Assembly (NCBI GenBank): GCA_030704225.1
Contig: CP131915.1
Coordinates: forward strand, 2,480,001 to 2,544,000
Origin: Kosakonia sp. H02
GTDB taxonomy: Bacteria; Pseudomonadota; Gammaproteobacteria; Enterobacterales; Enterobacteriaceae
Direction of reading: 5' to 3'
Length of the DNA: 64,000 nucleotides
The translations under genes and the position numbers were made by a program. Each line of letters starts with the position of its first letter. The stretch's first letter is position 1. Positions 53,641 through 62,532 of the stretch are shown piece after piece. The notes under the pieces were generated by a model, which was not told where the DNA came from, made no database searches, and saw only the letters and a list, made by a program, of their open reading frames with translations.

Positions 53641-54153
53641 TTTTTTTCATTCGCAGGTTAAAAAACGCCAGACCGACCCGCAATGATAAAGTCAGGAAGA
53701 AATAAGCAGTCGCCAGAAATGCATTAATCGCAAAGGTACTCGGATAAATCATCGCGTGTACAACAAACGTTACGCGAAAAATATATCGATTAAGATCAGA
53801 ACCCTGAGTCATCATTCACAGGTTTATTAATTTGTCTTAATCAGCATAATATATGATATGAAAACTGTAAATGTTGTGGCAATTAGGATGCTAAATATCA
53901 CCCGAATTTATTACCCCATTCAGATTTCACTTAAGTGCAAATATAAAATATATCCTTAATAAATTATGGCTATATCTGGCAGGCGATAAGGTCTGTTTTT
54001 GTACTGGTGAATAAAACAACAAATGTGATACAGTTCACAAATTCCGAACACGCGGAACACTTTTCCCTTGTAGTGCTAACCCTGCGGACATCCGCGTCAA
54101 CGCTTTGCGCACGCCTCTGTTCGCCCGGTTTCGATTCTTTTGAGGATAGTTTC
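53641..54153. promoter_or_regulatory. Divergent spacer upstream of yjcB
   Basis: This 513-bp AT-rich stretch separates the GGDEF gene from yjcB. I see no convincing gene or operator beyond general promoter-like AT-rich sequence. TTTTGAGGA gives the yjcB ribosome site. Confidence 0.4.
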
Positions 54154-54435
54154 ATGGCAACCCTTACCACCAGCGTCGTGCTGTTTCGCTGGCAGTTATT
54201 GAGCGCATTATTGATGTTTATGGCCAGTACGCTGAACATTCGCTTTCGTCGTGCTGATTATATCGGCCTTGCGGTGATCAGCAGCGGCATGGGATTAGTC
54301 GCGGCATGCTGGTTTGCCACCGGTCTGCTGGGCATTACGGTGATGGATTTCTCCCACATCTGGCAAAACATGGTTGCCGTGATGGAAGAAATTTCCCGCA
54401 AAGCACCGCCGGAATGGCCGGTGGTAATTACCTGA
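54154..54435 (+). CDS. yjcB: YjcB small membrane protein
   Basis: This 93-residue protein aligns with E. coli YjcB from MATLTTSVVLFRWQLLSALL. It has two hydrophobic segments (about residues 8-26 and 35-58). Function is unknown. I chose the ATG at 54154 because it matches the E. coli start and has TGAGGA upstream; the in-frame start at 54007 is not supported. In E. coli ssb/uvrA lie just beyond; here the synteny breaks. Confidence 0.9.
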   Translation: MATLTTSVVLFRWQLLSALLMFMASTLNIRFRRADYIGLAVISSGMGLVAACWFATGLLGITVMDFSHIWQNMVAVMEEISRKAPPEWPVVIT

Positions 54436-54472
54436 TAAATAACGCGCTCGGGTTGTTTGCAACATCAAAGGC

Positions 54473-55294
54473 TTATTTTCCCAACTTTGCCAGCATCTCC
54501 GGGCGCATGAATTTCTGAATCACCAGCATAAACAACACAGATGGCACCAGCAGAATCAGCGTGGTAATCGATGACACCTGATAATTCCCCGACATGCTGG
54601 CGGTATAAAGCAAAATGGGCAATGTTGTGATGTCCGGCGCGCCGACAAAAAAGGTGGCGGTAAACTCATCCAGCGATTCCAGAAACACAAAGATGCTGGC
54701 GGCAATCAACCCCGGTGCGGCCTGCGGCAGGATGATATGAAAAAAGGTGTAGACCGGCCCGGCGCCAAGATTGCGCGACGCTCTTGCCAGCAGCGGATCG
54801 AGTGAAGAAAACGCCGCAACGCTTATCCAGACTGAATACATCAAGCCATGCACGCTGTGCACCAGCACCACACCGGCAACCGTACCGTTTAATCCCCACT
54901 GATAAAATAGCCGCGCGACATTCATATATATCGTCAGGTTGGGAAACGCCTGCGGGATCAAAAAAAGCAGCATAAAGAACGTACGCCACGGCATAGAACG
55001 CTGCGCGAGCGCGTAACCTGCCGGCACCGAAATCAGCAAGCAGACCAGCACCGACAGCAGCGCAATCACCACGCTTATCGACAATGATCCTGAAATATCG
55101 CTGTACGGGCTAAATACCTGGCCCCAGTATTTCAGTCCCCACTGGCTCGGCAACGTATGCGGAAAAAACCAGCTTTCCGCTACCGTCCAGAGCAGCAAAT
55201 TAAGCAGCGGGCCAAACAGCGCCAGCATAAGAAAAGTCAGCAATAGCGTTTGCAAAATAAAGCTGCCGCGCACTTTTTGTCGCCACCTGTTCAT
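54473..55294 (-). CDS. ABC importer permease 2
   Basis: This 273-residue permease has six membrane segments and the binding-protein-dependent EAA loop (ARASRNLGAGPVYTFFHIILPQAAPGL). The ATG at 55294 overlaps the upstream permease stop as ATGA; the 60-bp upstream extension is not supported. It belongs to the spermidine/Fe3+/phosphonate-type permease group. Confidence 0.9.
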   Translation of the reverse strand: MNRWRQKVRGSFILQTLLLTFLMLALFGPLLNLLLWTVAESWFFPHTLPSQWGLKYWGQVFSPYSDISGSLSISVVIALLSVLVCLLISVPAGYALAQRSMPWRTFFMLLFLIPQAFPNLTIYMNVARLFYQWGLNGTVAGVVLVHSVHGLMYSVWISVAAFSSLDPLLARASRNLGAGPVYTFFHIILPQAAPGLIAASIFVFLESLDEFTATFFVGAPDITTLPILLYTASMSGNYQVSSITTLILLVPSVLFMLVIQKFMRPEMLAKLGK

Positions 55295-56124
55295 CCCTGC
55301 GCTCCTTTCGCCTGCAAACTGTGGCGCAAATAGAACCACGACAACAGCGCGCAAATCAGGTACGAAATCACCCCCATCGCGTTTGCTACTGGGTAATCAC
55401 CGTAGGAATTGACGCGAAACGCCATATCCACGGTCATCATCGTCGGCGTGCCAGTACCAATCATCAGCGGCACAGAGAGCACGGACATCATGGTCACGGT
55501 TGAGAGCACCATCGCCACGCCAATGGTGGGCAGTACCTGCGGCAAAATAATGTCGAACAGAATGCGCAGGCGCGACGCACCGAGGTTTTTCGCCGCCAGA
55601 ATATGCGCCCTTTCCACCGCCGACATCGCACCGCAAATCAACAGGGTTGAGAACGCCATCTGTTTCCAGACAAAAGTAATAATGATCCCGCTCCAGCCGA
55701 GGAATGACGTGGTTTCCGTCGGCGTAAAAATCCCGGCGGCCACCAGCACATTATTCATCAGGCCATTTTTAGCCAGGAAGGTGCGCATCATCTGCGCGGT
55801 GACAATAAAGGGAATAAATAGCGGCAAACGGTATAAAAACGCAAGCGCCCTGACGATGCCTTGCCAGGGCGAGAGCACAATAATGGCCGAAATACTTATC
55901 GACAGCAGCGCGAGAATCACTAGCGAAACCAGCACAATAATCAGCGTGAACACCATGTCGTTGGAATAGAGCGCGAACACTTTCGCAAAGTGCGTCAGCG
56001 TCAAAGTGTGCGTGTCGCGGGTAAACGCCGAGACCAGCGAAAAGCCCAGCGGCCAGAGGAAAAACAGCGCTATCATCAGCGTCGCCGGGCCAACCAGCAG
56101 AAGGGATTTTATCGTGTGTCGCAT
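55291..56124 (-). CDS. ABC importer permease 1
   Basis: This 277-residue permease has six membrane segments and the EAA loop (AAKNLGASRLRILFDIILPQVLPTIG). It is coupled to permease 2 by ATGA overlap. An intrinsic terminator-like hairpin separates it from the binding-protein gene upstream, which would lower permease expression relative to the binding protein. Confidence 0.9.
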   Translation of the reverse strand: MRHTIKSLLLVGPATLMIALFFLWPLGFSLVSAFTRDTHTLTLTHFAKVFALYSNDMVFTLIIVLVSLVILALLSISISAIIVLSPWQGIVRALAFLYRLPLFIPFIVTAQMMRTFLAKNGLMNNVLVAAGIFTPTETTSFLGWSGIIITFVWKQMAFSTLLICGAMSAVERAHILAAKNLGASRLRILFDIILPQVLPTIGVAMVLSTVTMMSVLSVPLMIGTGTPTMMTVDMAFRVNSYGDYPVANAMGVISYLICALLSWFYLRHSLQAKGAQG

Positions 56125-56147
56125 GGGAAACCTGAGTTATCACAACG

Positions 56148-56173
56148 AAAAAGCCCGGAGCAACACCCCGGGC
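56148..56173 (-). terminator. Intra-operon attenuating terminator
   Basis: On the minus strand GCCCGG and CCGGGC form a stem followed by TTTTT, between the binding-protein stop and the permease start. Partial read-through would give more binding protein than permease. Confidence 0.7.
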
Positions 56174-56184
56174 GCGGGCGTCAG

Positions 56185-57333
56185 TCAGTTCGATACCTGG
56201 CTTTCATAGCCCTCTTTGATATCGGTAAAGTATTGATTAATCGGGAAGCTTTTGCCGTTCTTCGCTAAATCCTCCGGCGAGATTTCAGCAAACAATTTCT
56301 GCCAGGTGGCCTGATCCAGCTTGTCTTTGACGTATTTCGCGTCGATGCCCGGATACCAGTTAAATTGCTTCACAATGCCCTGTGCCTGCACCTCCGGGCT
56401 GGTCGCCAGCGTGATAAATTCCTTCGCCAGTTTGGCCTGCGCCGCGTGGGCTGGCACGACGTAGTACATCGGTTGCCCCGGCATCCCCGGCGAAATTAAC
56501 GCCAGCTTGATTGATGGCGGCAATTTGCCCTGATCTTTCCAGCTATAGAACATATCAACCCACACCGGCCCCATGGTGATTTCACCCCGGCTTAGCATAT
56601 CGAGCGTGCCGGCATTGCCTGGCGTAAACGTGACATTCTGGTTGAACGCTTTCAGTTTGGCGTACACCTGATCCCACCCTTTCTCGACGCTTTTATCGTA
56701 CGGCAATGCTGACAAACGCTCTGCGTCCGTGCCGTAGGCGTACATCCAGCCGACAACAAAACTGACGCCGGACATGCCGTTTTTAATGCCGTTATAGCCA
56801 AATGCTTTCGGGTTTTTCGCCGACCATTGCACCAGCTCGTCGTAGGATTTCGGCGGCGTTTTAATAAGATCGCTGTTATACGCGATGGCCGTCTGGCTTA
56901 AAAACATCGGCATCACGTAACCCTCAACGTTGACGCCAAGGGCGTTTTTCGCGTTATCGGCGCTGACCATTGAACCGGTAGTGATCCCCTGGCGATACGT
57001 CTCCAGCAGCCCTTTTTCCACCAGTTGGCCGCCTGCGGCCTGGTGCACCACCGCAACGTCGATATCCCAGCTTTTCGCACCACTTTCCTGCTGTGCGGTG
57101 AGCTTTTCGAGGATTTTATTCGACCCGGCATCGCCCGGCCCAGTCCCGACTACCTGTACTTTTACCCCCGGGTGCGCGGCTTCAAACTTCGGTCCCAGCC
57201 AGGTTTTGACGTAATCCACCATGTTCTGATCGCCCGCCGTCGCGACATTGAGTACCGTTTCGGCGTGCGCAGTTTGCATCCCATAACCCACCGTGAAGGC
57301 GGCTATTACAGCGAGTTTCGTTTTTACGGACAT
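56185..57333 (-). CDS. ABC importer substrate-binding protein
   Basis: This 382-residue periplasmic protein has a signal peptide (ends THAHA-like QTAHA, about residue 24) and a type II binding fold (VLNVATAGDQNMVDYVKTWLG; GNAGTLDMLSRGEITMGPVW). It belongs to the family-1 extracellular solute-binding group. Ligand cannot be read; the phosphatase and MBL genes across the divergent promoter point to a phosphorylated compound (inference). Confidence 0.88.
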   Translation of the reverse strand: MSVKTKLAVIAAFTVGYGMQTAHAETVLNVATAGDQNMVDYVKTWLGPKFEAAHPGVKVQVVGTGPGDAGSNKILEKLTAQQESGAKSWDIDVAVVHQAAGGQLVEKGLLETYRQGITTGSMVSADNAKNALGVNVEGYVMPMFLSQTAIAYNSDLIKTPPKSYDELVQWSAKNPKAFGYNGIKNGMSGVSFVVGWMYAYGTDAERLSALPYDKSVEKGWDQVYAKLKAFNQNVTFTPGNAGTLDMLSRGEITMGPVWVDMFYSWKDQGKLPPSIKLALISPGMPGQPMYYVVPAHAAQAKLAKEFITLATSPEVQAQGIVKQFNWYPGIDAKYVKDKLDQATWQKLFAEISPEDLAKNGKSFPINQYFTDIKEGYESQVSN

Positions 57334-57366
57334 GTTCTATCCCCTGTAAAAATAACGTTGGTTGGC

Positions 57367-58353
57367 TTACAAAGTTGTCTCAAACACATGCAGCGCAGGT
57401 TCAGGCACGTGCAGTTTCACCGGCGTTCGGGCAGGCCAGAACTGGGGTGAATCCGCAAGCAGGAGCTGCCCGGCGCAACGCACGCTATGGCGATAGTGAT
57501 GACCAAGAAATGCGCTCTCTTCGACAATCCCTTCCAGCACCAAACCCTGCGGTTCCGGTTGTGCCAGCAGGCGGTGTATGCGCACATCCGAACTGCGAAA
57601 ATAGAGCGTTTTGCCACCGTCATCCGTACGCGTAATGCAGTTATCCGCGCCCATAAAATCGGCGACAAAGGGGGTGGCCGGGCGGTGATAAATATCCTCC
57701 GGTGTGCCGATTTGCTCGATACGGCCGTTATTGAGCACCGCCACGCGATCCGCCATCACCAGCGCTTCTTGCTGATCGTGGGTCACAATCAGCGAGGTAA
57801 AGCCGAGCTTTTTTTGCAGCGCTTTGATTTCATGGCGCACGTTCAGGCGCACTTTGGCATCCAGGTTCGACAGCGGCTCATCCAGCACCAACACATCGGG
57901 TTCAATCGCCAGCGCACGTGCCAGCGCGACACGTTGCCGCTGGCCGCCGGAAAGCGCGGTGACTTTTATATCCCCATAACTTTCAAGGTTGACGATTTTT
58001 AATAATTCCTGCACTCGTTGTTGAATCGCCTCTTTTTTCCAGCGACGTACTTTTAAGCCGTAACCGATATTTTGTGCGACGGTAAAATGCGGCCAGAGAG
58101 CATAACTCTGGAATACCATGGTAATATTTCGCTGTTCCGGCGTGCTGTGAGTAATATCCCGACCCGCGATCGCAATCGTGCCGGATCGCACTGGAATAAA
58201 ACCGCATAATGCGTTGAGTAATGTGGTTTTTCCGCAGCCAGACGGCCCCAGCAGCGCAATCATTTCGCCCTTTTCGACCGCGATTTGAATATCGTGCAGC
58301 ACGATATTATCGCCATAGCCAATTTTCAGCTTTTCAATATGCAAATAACTCAC
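57367..58353 (-). CDS. ABC importer ATPase (PotA/FbpC/UgpC type)
   Basis: This 328-residue ATPase has Walker A GPSGCGKTT, signature LSGGQRQR, Walker B LVLDEP and a C-terminal TOBE-like regulatory region (about 250-328). I prefer the GTG at 58353 (AAAGGATCGCAC upstream) over the ATG at 58374, which lacks a ribosome site. It is the first gene of the importer operon and diverges from the MBL gene. Confidence 0.9.
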   Translation of the reverse strand: MSYLHIEKLKIGYGDNIVLHDIQIAVEKGEMIALLGPSGCGKTTLLNALCGFIPVRSGTIAIAGRDITHSTPEQRNITMVFQSYALWPHFTVAQNIGYGLKVRRWKKEAIQQRVQELLKIVNLESYGDIKVTALSGGQRQRVALARALAIEPDVLVLDEPLSNLDAKVRLNVRHEIKALQKKLGFTSLIVTHDQQEALVMADRVAVLNNGRIEQIGTPEDIYHRPATPFVADFMGADNCITRTDDGGKTLYFRSSDVRIHRLLAQPEPQGLVLEGIVEESAFLGHHYRHSVRCAGQLLLADSPQFWPARTPVKLHVPEPALHVFETTL

Positions 58354-58506
58354 GTGCGATCCTTTCTTCGGCATTTATTTACAGGGATGAACACGTGTTC
58401 ATTTATTTGTAAAAAATTTGCAACTTTGTACCGACATGATGTGAGCCTACTTTGTCGCCTGTTTGTGACAATTTAATTAAGTCAGCATGTTTTTTGGTGA
58501 GGCGAA

Positions 58507-58818
58507 ATGAAAATAGATGTTCTGGGTTGCGGCAGCGCCTTCTCGTTGCAGCAAAATACCTCGGCTATCCGCATTATCGACGCTGAAAATCGCCAGTGGC
58601 TGATTGACTGCGGCCCGACAATCCCACGCGCGCTGTGGCAGCGCGGCCTCGACGTTAATGACATTGATGCGATCTACTTCAGCCATGTTCACCCGGATCA
58701 CTGCACCGGGCTTACGGCACTGGCGCAGGCTTGCGCTCTGTATCCGGGGCTGTTTCTTAGCCAGGATGGACGTTTTTTTGATCTGCGAAAGAGCGAGATT
58801 GCCCCCAACCATGCCTAA
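58507..58818 (+). CDS. Short MBL-fold (PhnP/RNase Z-like) protein, probably truncated
   Basis: The 103-residue protein has the start of an MBL fold (MKIDVLGCGSAFSLQQNTS) and the metal motif SHVHPDHCTG (His60, His62, Asp64, His65). Proteins of this type usually have about 240-260 residues with more metal ligands downstream; these are missing. It ends in an 8-base overlap with the LacI gene start (ATGCCTAA). It is either a 3'-truncated remnant or an unusual minimal protein. A cyclic-phosphate or phosphodiester substrate is inferred by analogy with PhnP. Confidence 0.65.
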   Translation: MKIDVLGCGSAFSLQQNTSAIRIIDAENRQWLIDCGPTIPRALWQRGLDVNDIDAIYFSHVHPDHCTGLTALAQACALYPGLFLSQDGRFFDLRKSEIAPNHA

Positions 58819-59812
58819 ACAGACAGTCACCGCCGAAGACGTGGCGAAACGGGCGGGCGTCTCCCGCGCCGTGGTGTCACGGGCGTTGAGCAACAACGGG
58901 AGTATCTCGCCAACAACCAAAGAGAAAGTACTGCGTGCCGCGCAGGAACTGGGCTACCAGGTCAATTTTCTCGCCCAGGGGCTAAACCGCCAGCGCAGCC
59001 ATTTGATTGGCGTGATTGTGGCGCGGATTGGCGATCCGTTTCGCAGTAGCCTGCTCGAAGGCTTGCTGCATGAAATTCAACGGCGCGGCTACCAGGCGCT
59101 GGTGACGGAAATTACCGGCGAGCAGGATCTGGTGACCACGCTGCGCCGTTTTACCCAGTTTCGCGTTTCCGGGGTGGTCGTCACCTCCGGCAAACCGCCG
59201 GAAGCCATTGTTAACGAATGCGTCAGCCAGCAAATTCCGGTGGTTGGCATTAACCGGGATCCGGATATTCCGCGGGTAGATTTTGTCTGCTCCGATAACA
59301 GTGCCGGTGCCCACCTTGCCGCCGACCAGCTTTTTCGCGCTGGCTGTCGCCACTTCGGCTGGCTTAATAATTGTGATTCCACCTGGGCGGGCAGAATGCG
59401 CGGCGATGCTTTTTATCAGGCGTTACGGGCGTACGGCGTCACGGCTGTCAGGGCGTTCATGGCAAATGAAGAGGGTTACACCGGCGGTTTTCAGACCGCG
59501 CTCGCCTGCGAAGGCGATCTACCCGATGGAATTTTTTGCGCCAACGCGCAGCTGGCCTGCGGCTTTCTCGACGGCATGCGCCAGCGCGGCAAATTCGCGC
59601 CGCAAGACTTCCAGTTGATTGGCTTTGATAACACGCCGCAAAGCGGTCAGTTCAGCTACCAGCTCACCACGCTGCATCAGGATGTGGCGGAAATCTCACG
59701 CCGGGCGCTGACGCGCCTGCTGGAGCGGGCCAAAAATCCGTTACAGCCTTCCCGCGTCGAGTGGGTTAAGGTTGATCTTATTCACCGACAAACATCGCCA
59801 CGTATTGGCTAA
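58811..59812 (+). CDS. LacI-family transcriptional regulator
   Basis: This 333-residue repressor has an N-terminal HTH (TAEDVAKRAGVSRAVVSRAL) and a periplasmic-binding-like effector domain (LIGVIVARIGDPFRSSLLEGL; GWLNNCDSTWAGRMRGDAF). I start at the ATG at 58811, inside the end of the MBL gene; a longer in-frame reading from 58604 has no support. It probably controls the divergent importer and this operon, with the imported compound or a derivative as effector. Confidence 0.9.
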   Translation: MPKQTVTAEDVAKRAGVSRAVVSRALSNNGSISPTTKEKVLRAAQELGYQVNFLAQGLNRQRSHLIGVIVARIGDPFRSSLLEGLLHEIQRRGYQALVTEITGEQDLVTTLRRFTQFRVSGVVVTSGKPPEAIVNECVSQQIPVVGINRDPDIPRVDFVCSDNSAGAHLAADQLFRAGCRHFGWLNNCDSTWAGRMRGDAFYQALRAYGVTAVRAFMANEEGYTGGFQTALACEGDLPDGIFCANAQLACGFLDGMRQRGKFAPQDFQLIGFDNTPQSGQFSYQLTTLHQDVAEISRRALTRLLERAKNPLQPSRVEWVKVDLIHRQTSPRIG

Positions 59813-59822
59813 GAGTTCATCT

Positions 59823-60593
59823 ATGACAGAAGCGTTTACCCAGGCACTTTGCACATTGATTCGTCGTCTTGGTCAGGAGGCGAAACAGCTTCGTGATAAC
59901 GGGCTGACCATTGAACAGAAAGGCCGCCAGGATTTCGTCTCACAGGCAGATGTGTATGTAGAAACCCAGTTGCGCGAATGGTTGAAGGCGCAGCGTCCAC
60001 AGGATGGCCTGCTCGGCGAAGAACGTGGCCTGGAACCCGGCAGTGATGGCGTCTGGGTGATTGACCCGATTGATGGCACCACCAATTTTATTCTTGGAAT
60101 GGATTACTGGTGCATTTCGGTTGCGTATGTCAGTGGCAACGTCATTCAGATGGGGATTATCTACGCACCGGACAGGAACGAGTTTTTCTTTGCCGAAGCG
60201 GGCAAAGGGGCATTCTTAAACGATCGCCGCTTAATGATTGCTGACCCGTCCCCAGACGCCATTGTGCTTGGCGTTGGCCGCTCAAGTCGCAGCGCACCGC
60301 GCGAATACACCCAGGCGATTGAAACCTTGCTGGAGCATGGCGTTGAACACCGCCGTTTCGGTGCGGGCGCGCTAATGCTGGCCCATGTTGCCGCAGGGCT
60401 GGTGCACGGCTATTTCGAAGCGCACCTGCACAGTTGGGATGCGCTGGCCGGTCTGGTGTTGATCAAAGAAGCGGGTGGCTTGCACAACGATTTTCTCGCC
60501 AACGACGGCTTAACGCGCGGCAATACCGCCTGGGCAGCCAGCCCGGCGGTGTGGCGGCAGTTGCAACCGCTGTTATTGCCTGAAGATCGGTAA
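59823..60593 (+). CDS. Inositol-monophosphatase-family phosphatase
   Basis: This 256-residue enzyme has the Mg2+ motifs LLGEERG, WVIDPIDGTTNF (about residues 77-88) and SWDALAGLVLIKEAGG (about 205-220). The family removes phosphate from inositol-, sugar- or nucleotide-phosphates. The ATG at 59823 is used; the upstream extension overlaps the LacI gene. It follows the LacI gene by 10 bp and is likely co-transcribed with it. A GC-rich hairpin (TGCCCCCG/CGGGGGCA, 60598-60618) follows. Confidence 0.9.
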   Translation: MTEAFTQALCTLIRRLGQEAKQLRDNGLTIEQKGRQDFVSQADVYVETQLREWLKAQRPQDGLLGEERGLEPGSDGVWVIDPIDGTTNFILGMDYWCISVAYVSGNVIQMGIIYAPDRNEFFFAEAGKGAFLNDRRLMIADPSPDAIVLGVGRSSRSAPREYTQAIETLLEHGVEHRRFGAGALMLAHVAAGLVHGYFEAHLHSWDALAGLVLIKEAGGLHNDFLANDGLTRGNTAWAASPAVWRQLQPLLLPEDR

Positions 60594-60597
60594 TCAA

Positions 60598-60618
60598 TGC
60601 CCCCGGCAAGCGGGGGCA
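60598..60618. terminator. Hairpin between convergent phosphatase and chitinase genes
   Basis: TGCCCCCG and CGGGGGCA form an 8-bp stem with loop GCAAG. It lies between two convergent genes; there is no long T-run. Confidence 0.5.
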
Positions 60619-60640
60619 ATAATCAGATATATCACGTGGT

Positions 60641-62233
60641 TTATTTAACGACTTTATCCCAGGCCATCTGCCAGGCGCTGCCGGTTGCCGGTGCATACGC
60701 GCTGGCAAGGCCGCCACACCAGGCGGTGTAAGGATGTGGCTTACACTGGTACAGCTTGCCATCGGTCGCCACCACAATATCGCCCGCTTTATAGGCAAAA
60801 CCTGCCTGATATTTCGGCCAGCTCTGCTCATCTTCTTCGTCGCTATGGTCCGTGGTGGTAACGTTCAGCACCGCCGATAAAGCCGATTTGTTCCCTGCTC
60901 CATCCACCGCATTTACGCTGTAAGCGTATTTGGTGTTGGCGGTCAGATCTTCATCGGTAAAGGTATTTCCGCTGGCATCGGCAATTTTTTGCTGGTTACG
61001 GAACACTTCATAATTTTTCACGCCGGAGGCGGCATCGGTAGAGGCTTTCCAGGTGAGATGCACGCTGGTCGCCGTAGCCTTGCCATGTAAATCCGCCGGT
61101 ACGCTCGGCGCGGTGGTGTCTTTTTCCGGTGTTTCGATCACGCTGCCATCGTGAATCAGTTTGGTGTAGGCCTTACGGAACTGGCCGGCAAACGGAACAT
61201 GATTCACGTTTTCACCTTCATCCCAGTTAATAGACCAGGTCATTAACCCTCTGAGCGGTAATCCCTCTTTTTCCATATCCGCAAAGACGCGGTACACATC
61301 TTCTGGCGTTTTCACAAACCCGGTTGCGGCGGCCGCACCGTTACTCGGCAGGCCAATCACCAGTTTGCTGGACGGAATTTTCACCGCAACAAGACCATGC
61401 TTATCAGTAATAATTTCCTTACTGAAATGGTAAAGGAACTCATATTTTTTGCTGTCATCATTCTGCGCGTAATTCACCCACCAGCCGTCTTTGCTGGTGT
61501 CATCCGGCTGGAAGCCAATACCAAATGCGCCCTGGTTATAAAATTGCGGGGCGATAAAATCGTAATAACCGGTAAGGTTATTAATATAATTTTGATATTG
61601 CGGATTCGCTTTGGTCAGATAAGGAATTTCAGGGGCCATACTGATAATAAAATGCTTACCCTGCTGCTGATAATGATCGCGAACCATTTTCAGTGCCGCA
61701 GGAATAACCTTTTCATTATCGGCTTTTTTAATCGCACTCTGTTCAAGATCGATATCCAGACCGTCAAAACCATATAAATCAACCAGTCGGATAATTTCGT
61801 CGGCAAAATGCTGGGTATCGCCGTTCGCTTCATGCAGCTCAATATGCGCATCCGCACCGCCGAGGGATAACAATACCGCCTGCCCGCGCTCATTCAGCGC
61901 AGCGATTTCCGCACGGAAGCTTTGATCGGTGCCGTAATAGGGCACAAATGTGGGCATACTTTTGCCATCAGCCGATTTCATAAACGATGCCATGACAACG
62001 TTATACTCTTTTGGCGTATCTTTTAATGCCAGTTTTAAAGGGTAACCTTGTTCATAATCGCCGGAGAAACCCTGATCCCAGTTATGCCAATAACCGACCA
62101 GTAATTTTTTACCTTCAATGGATGGCATTGTATCCGCATAATCGGTGTTTGCAAAAACATGGCTACTCAAACTCATCATGCCGATTAACGCCAGCGAAGA
62201 GCAGATCTTATTCATTTTAAATAGGCTTTTCAT
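60641..62233 (-). CDS. Secreted GH18 chitinase with FN3 and chitin-binding domains
   Basis: This 530-residue protein has a signal peptide (ends SSHVFA, about residue 28), a GH18 domain with catalytic motif DGLDIDLE (residues 157-164, Glu164 the acid), an FN3 domain (about 380-465, PSVPADLHGKATATSVHLTW) and a C-terminal CBM5/12-type domain (about 473-530, WPKYQAGFAYKAGDIVV...WCGG). It should hydrolyse chitin outside the cell or in the periplasm. The ATG at 62233 has AAGGGA upstream. Confidence 0.93.
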   Translation of the reverse strand: MKSLFKMNKICSSLALIGMMSLSSHVFANTDYADTMPSIEGKKLLVGYWHNWDQGFSGDYEQGYPLKLALKDTPKEYNVVMASFMKSADGKSMPTFVPYYGTDQSFRAEIAALNERGQAVLLSLGGADAHIELHEANGDTQHFADEIIRLVDLYGFDGLDIDLEQSAIKKADNEKVIPAALKMVRDHYQQQGKHFIISMAPEIPYLTKANPQYQNYINNLTGYYDFIAPQFYNQGAFGIGFQPDDTSKDGWWVNYAQNDDSKKYEFLYHFSKEIITDKHGLVAVKIPSSKLVIGLPSNGAAAATGFVKTPEDVYRVFADMEKEGLPLRGLMTWSINWDEGENVNHVPFAGQFRKAYTKLIHDGSVIETPEKDTTAPSVPADLHGKATATSVHLTWKASTDAASGVKNYEVFRNQQKIADASGNTFTDEDLTANTKYAYSVNAVDGAGNKSALSAVLNVTTTDHSDEEDEQSWPKYQAGFAYKAGDIVVATDGKLYQCKPHPYTAWCGGLASAYAPATGSAWQMAWDKVVK

Positions 62234-62532
62234 TATAATCCCTTAATTACGATGCAATGAGACGTGAACGATAAATATCGTTTGCAGAGTACAAACGTCG
62301 GAAAATATATTACCGTTTATTGCATCAATTTCATTAGCCAAATGCTAAGAATAATCTTTTCTTAATGAAGGCAATTGGTAAGCAATAAAGAAACGTCCTG
62401 ATTACAACGGCTTTAAATTAGTTCTCTTTAAAGCGCGTACTTTATTAAATCAGGTAATTTTTCTTTATCTATTTTTATAAAATAGCGGGTTAATTGCAGA
62501 ATAATTACGGCCCGCAAGCGGGCCGGGCAGTA
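62234..62532. promoter_or_regulatory. Chitinase promoter region
   Basis: This 299-bp AT-rich spacer lies upstream of the chitinase gene and downstream of the racemase gene. A 7-bp perfect hairpin CGGCCCG-CAAG-CGGGCCG (62508-62525) just after the racemase stop may end that transcript. No clear operator is visible. Confidence 0.45.

Noticed and set aside
53606..53815. 69-codon minus-strand ORF overlapping the start of the GGDEF gene
   Set aside because: Hydrophobic, but no recognisable family, no clear ribosome site, and it overlaps the cyclase start.
58604..58810. Upstream extension of the LacI regulator in the MBL gene region
   Set aside because: LacI proteins begin at the HTH; the extension is a shadow of the MBL frame.
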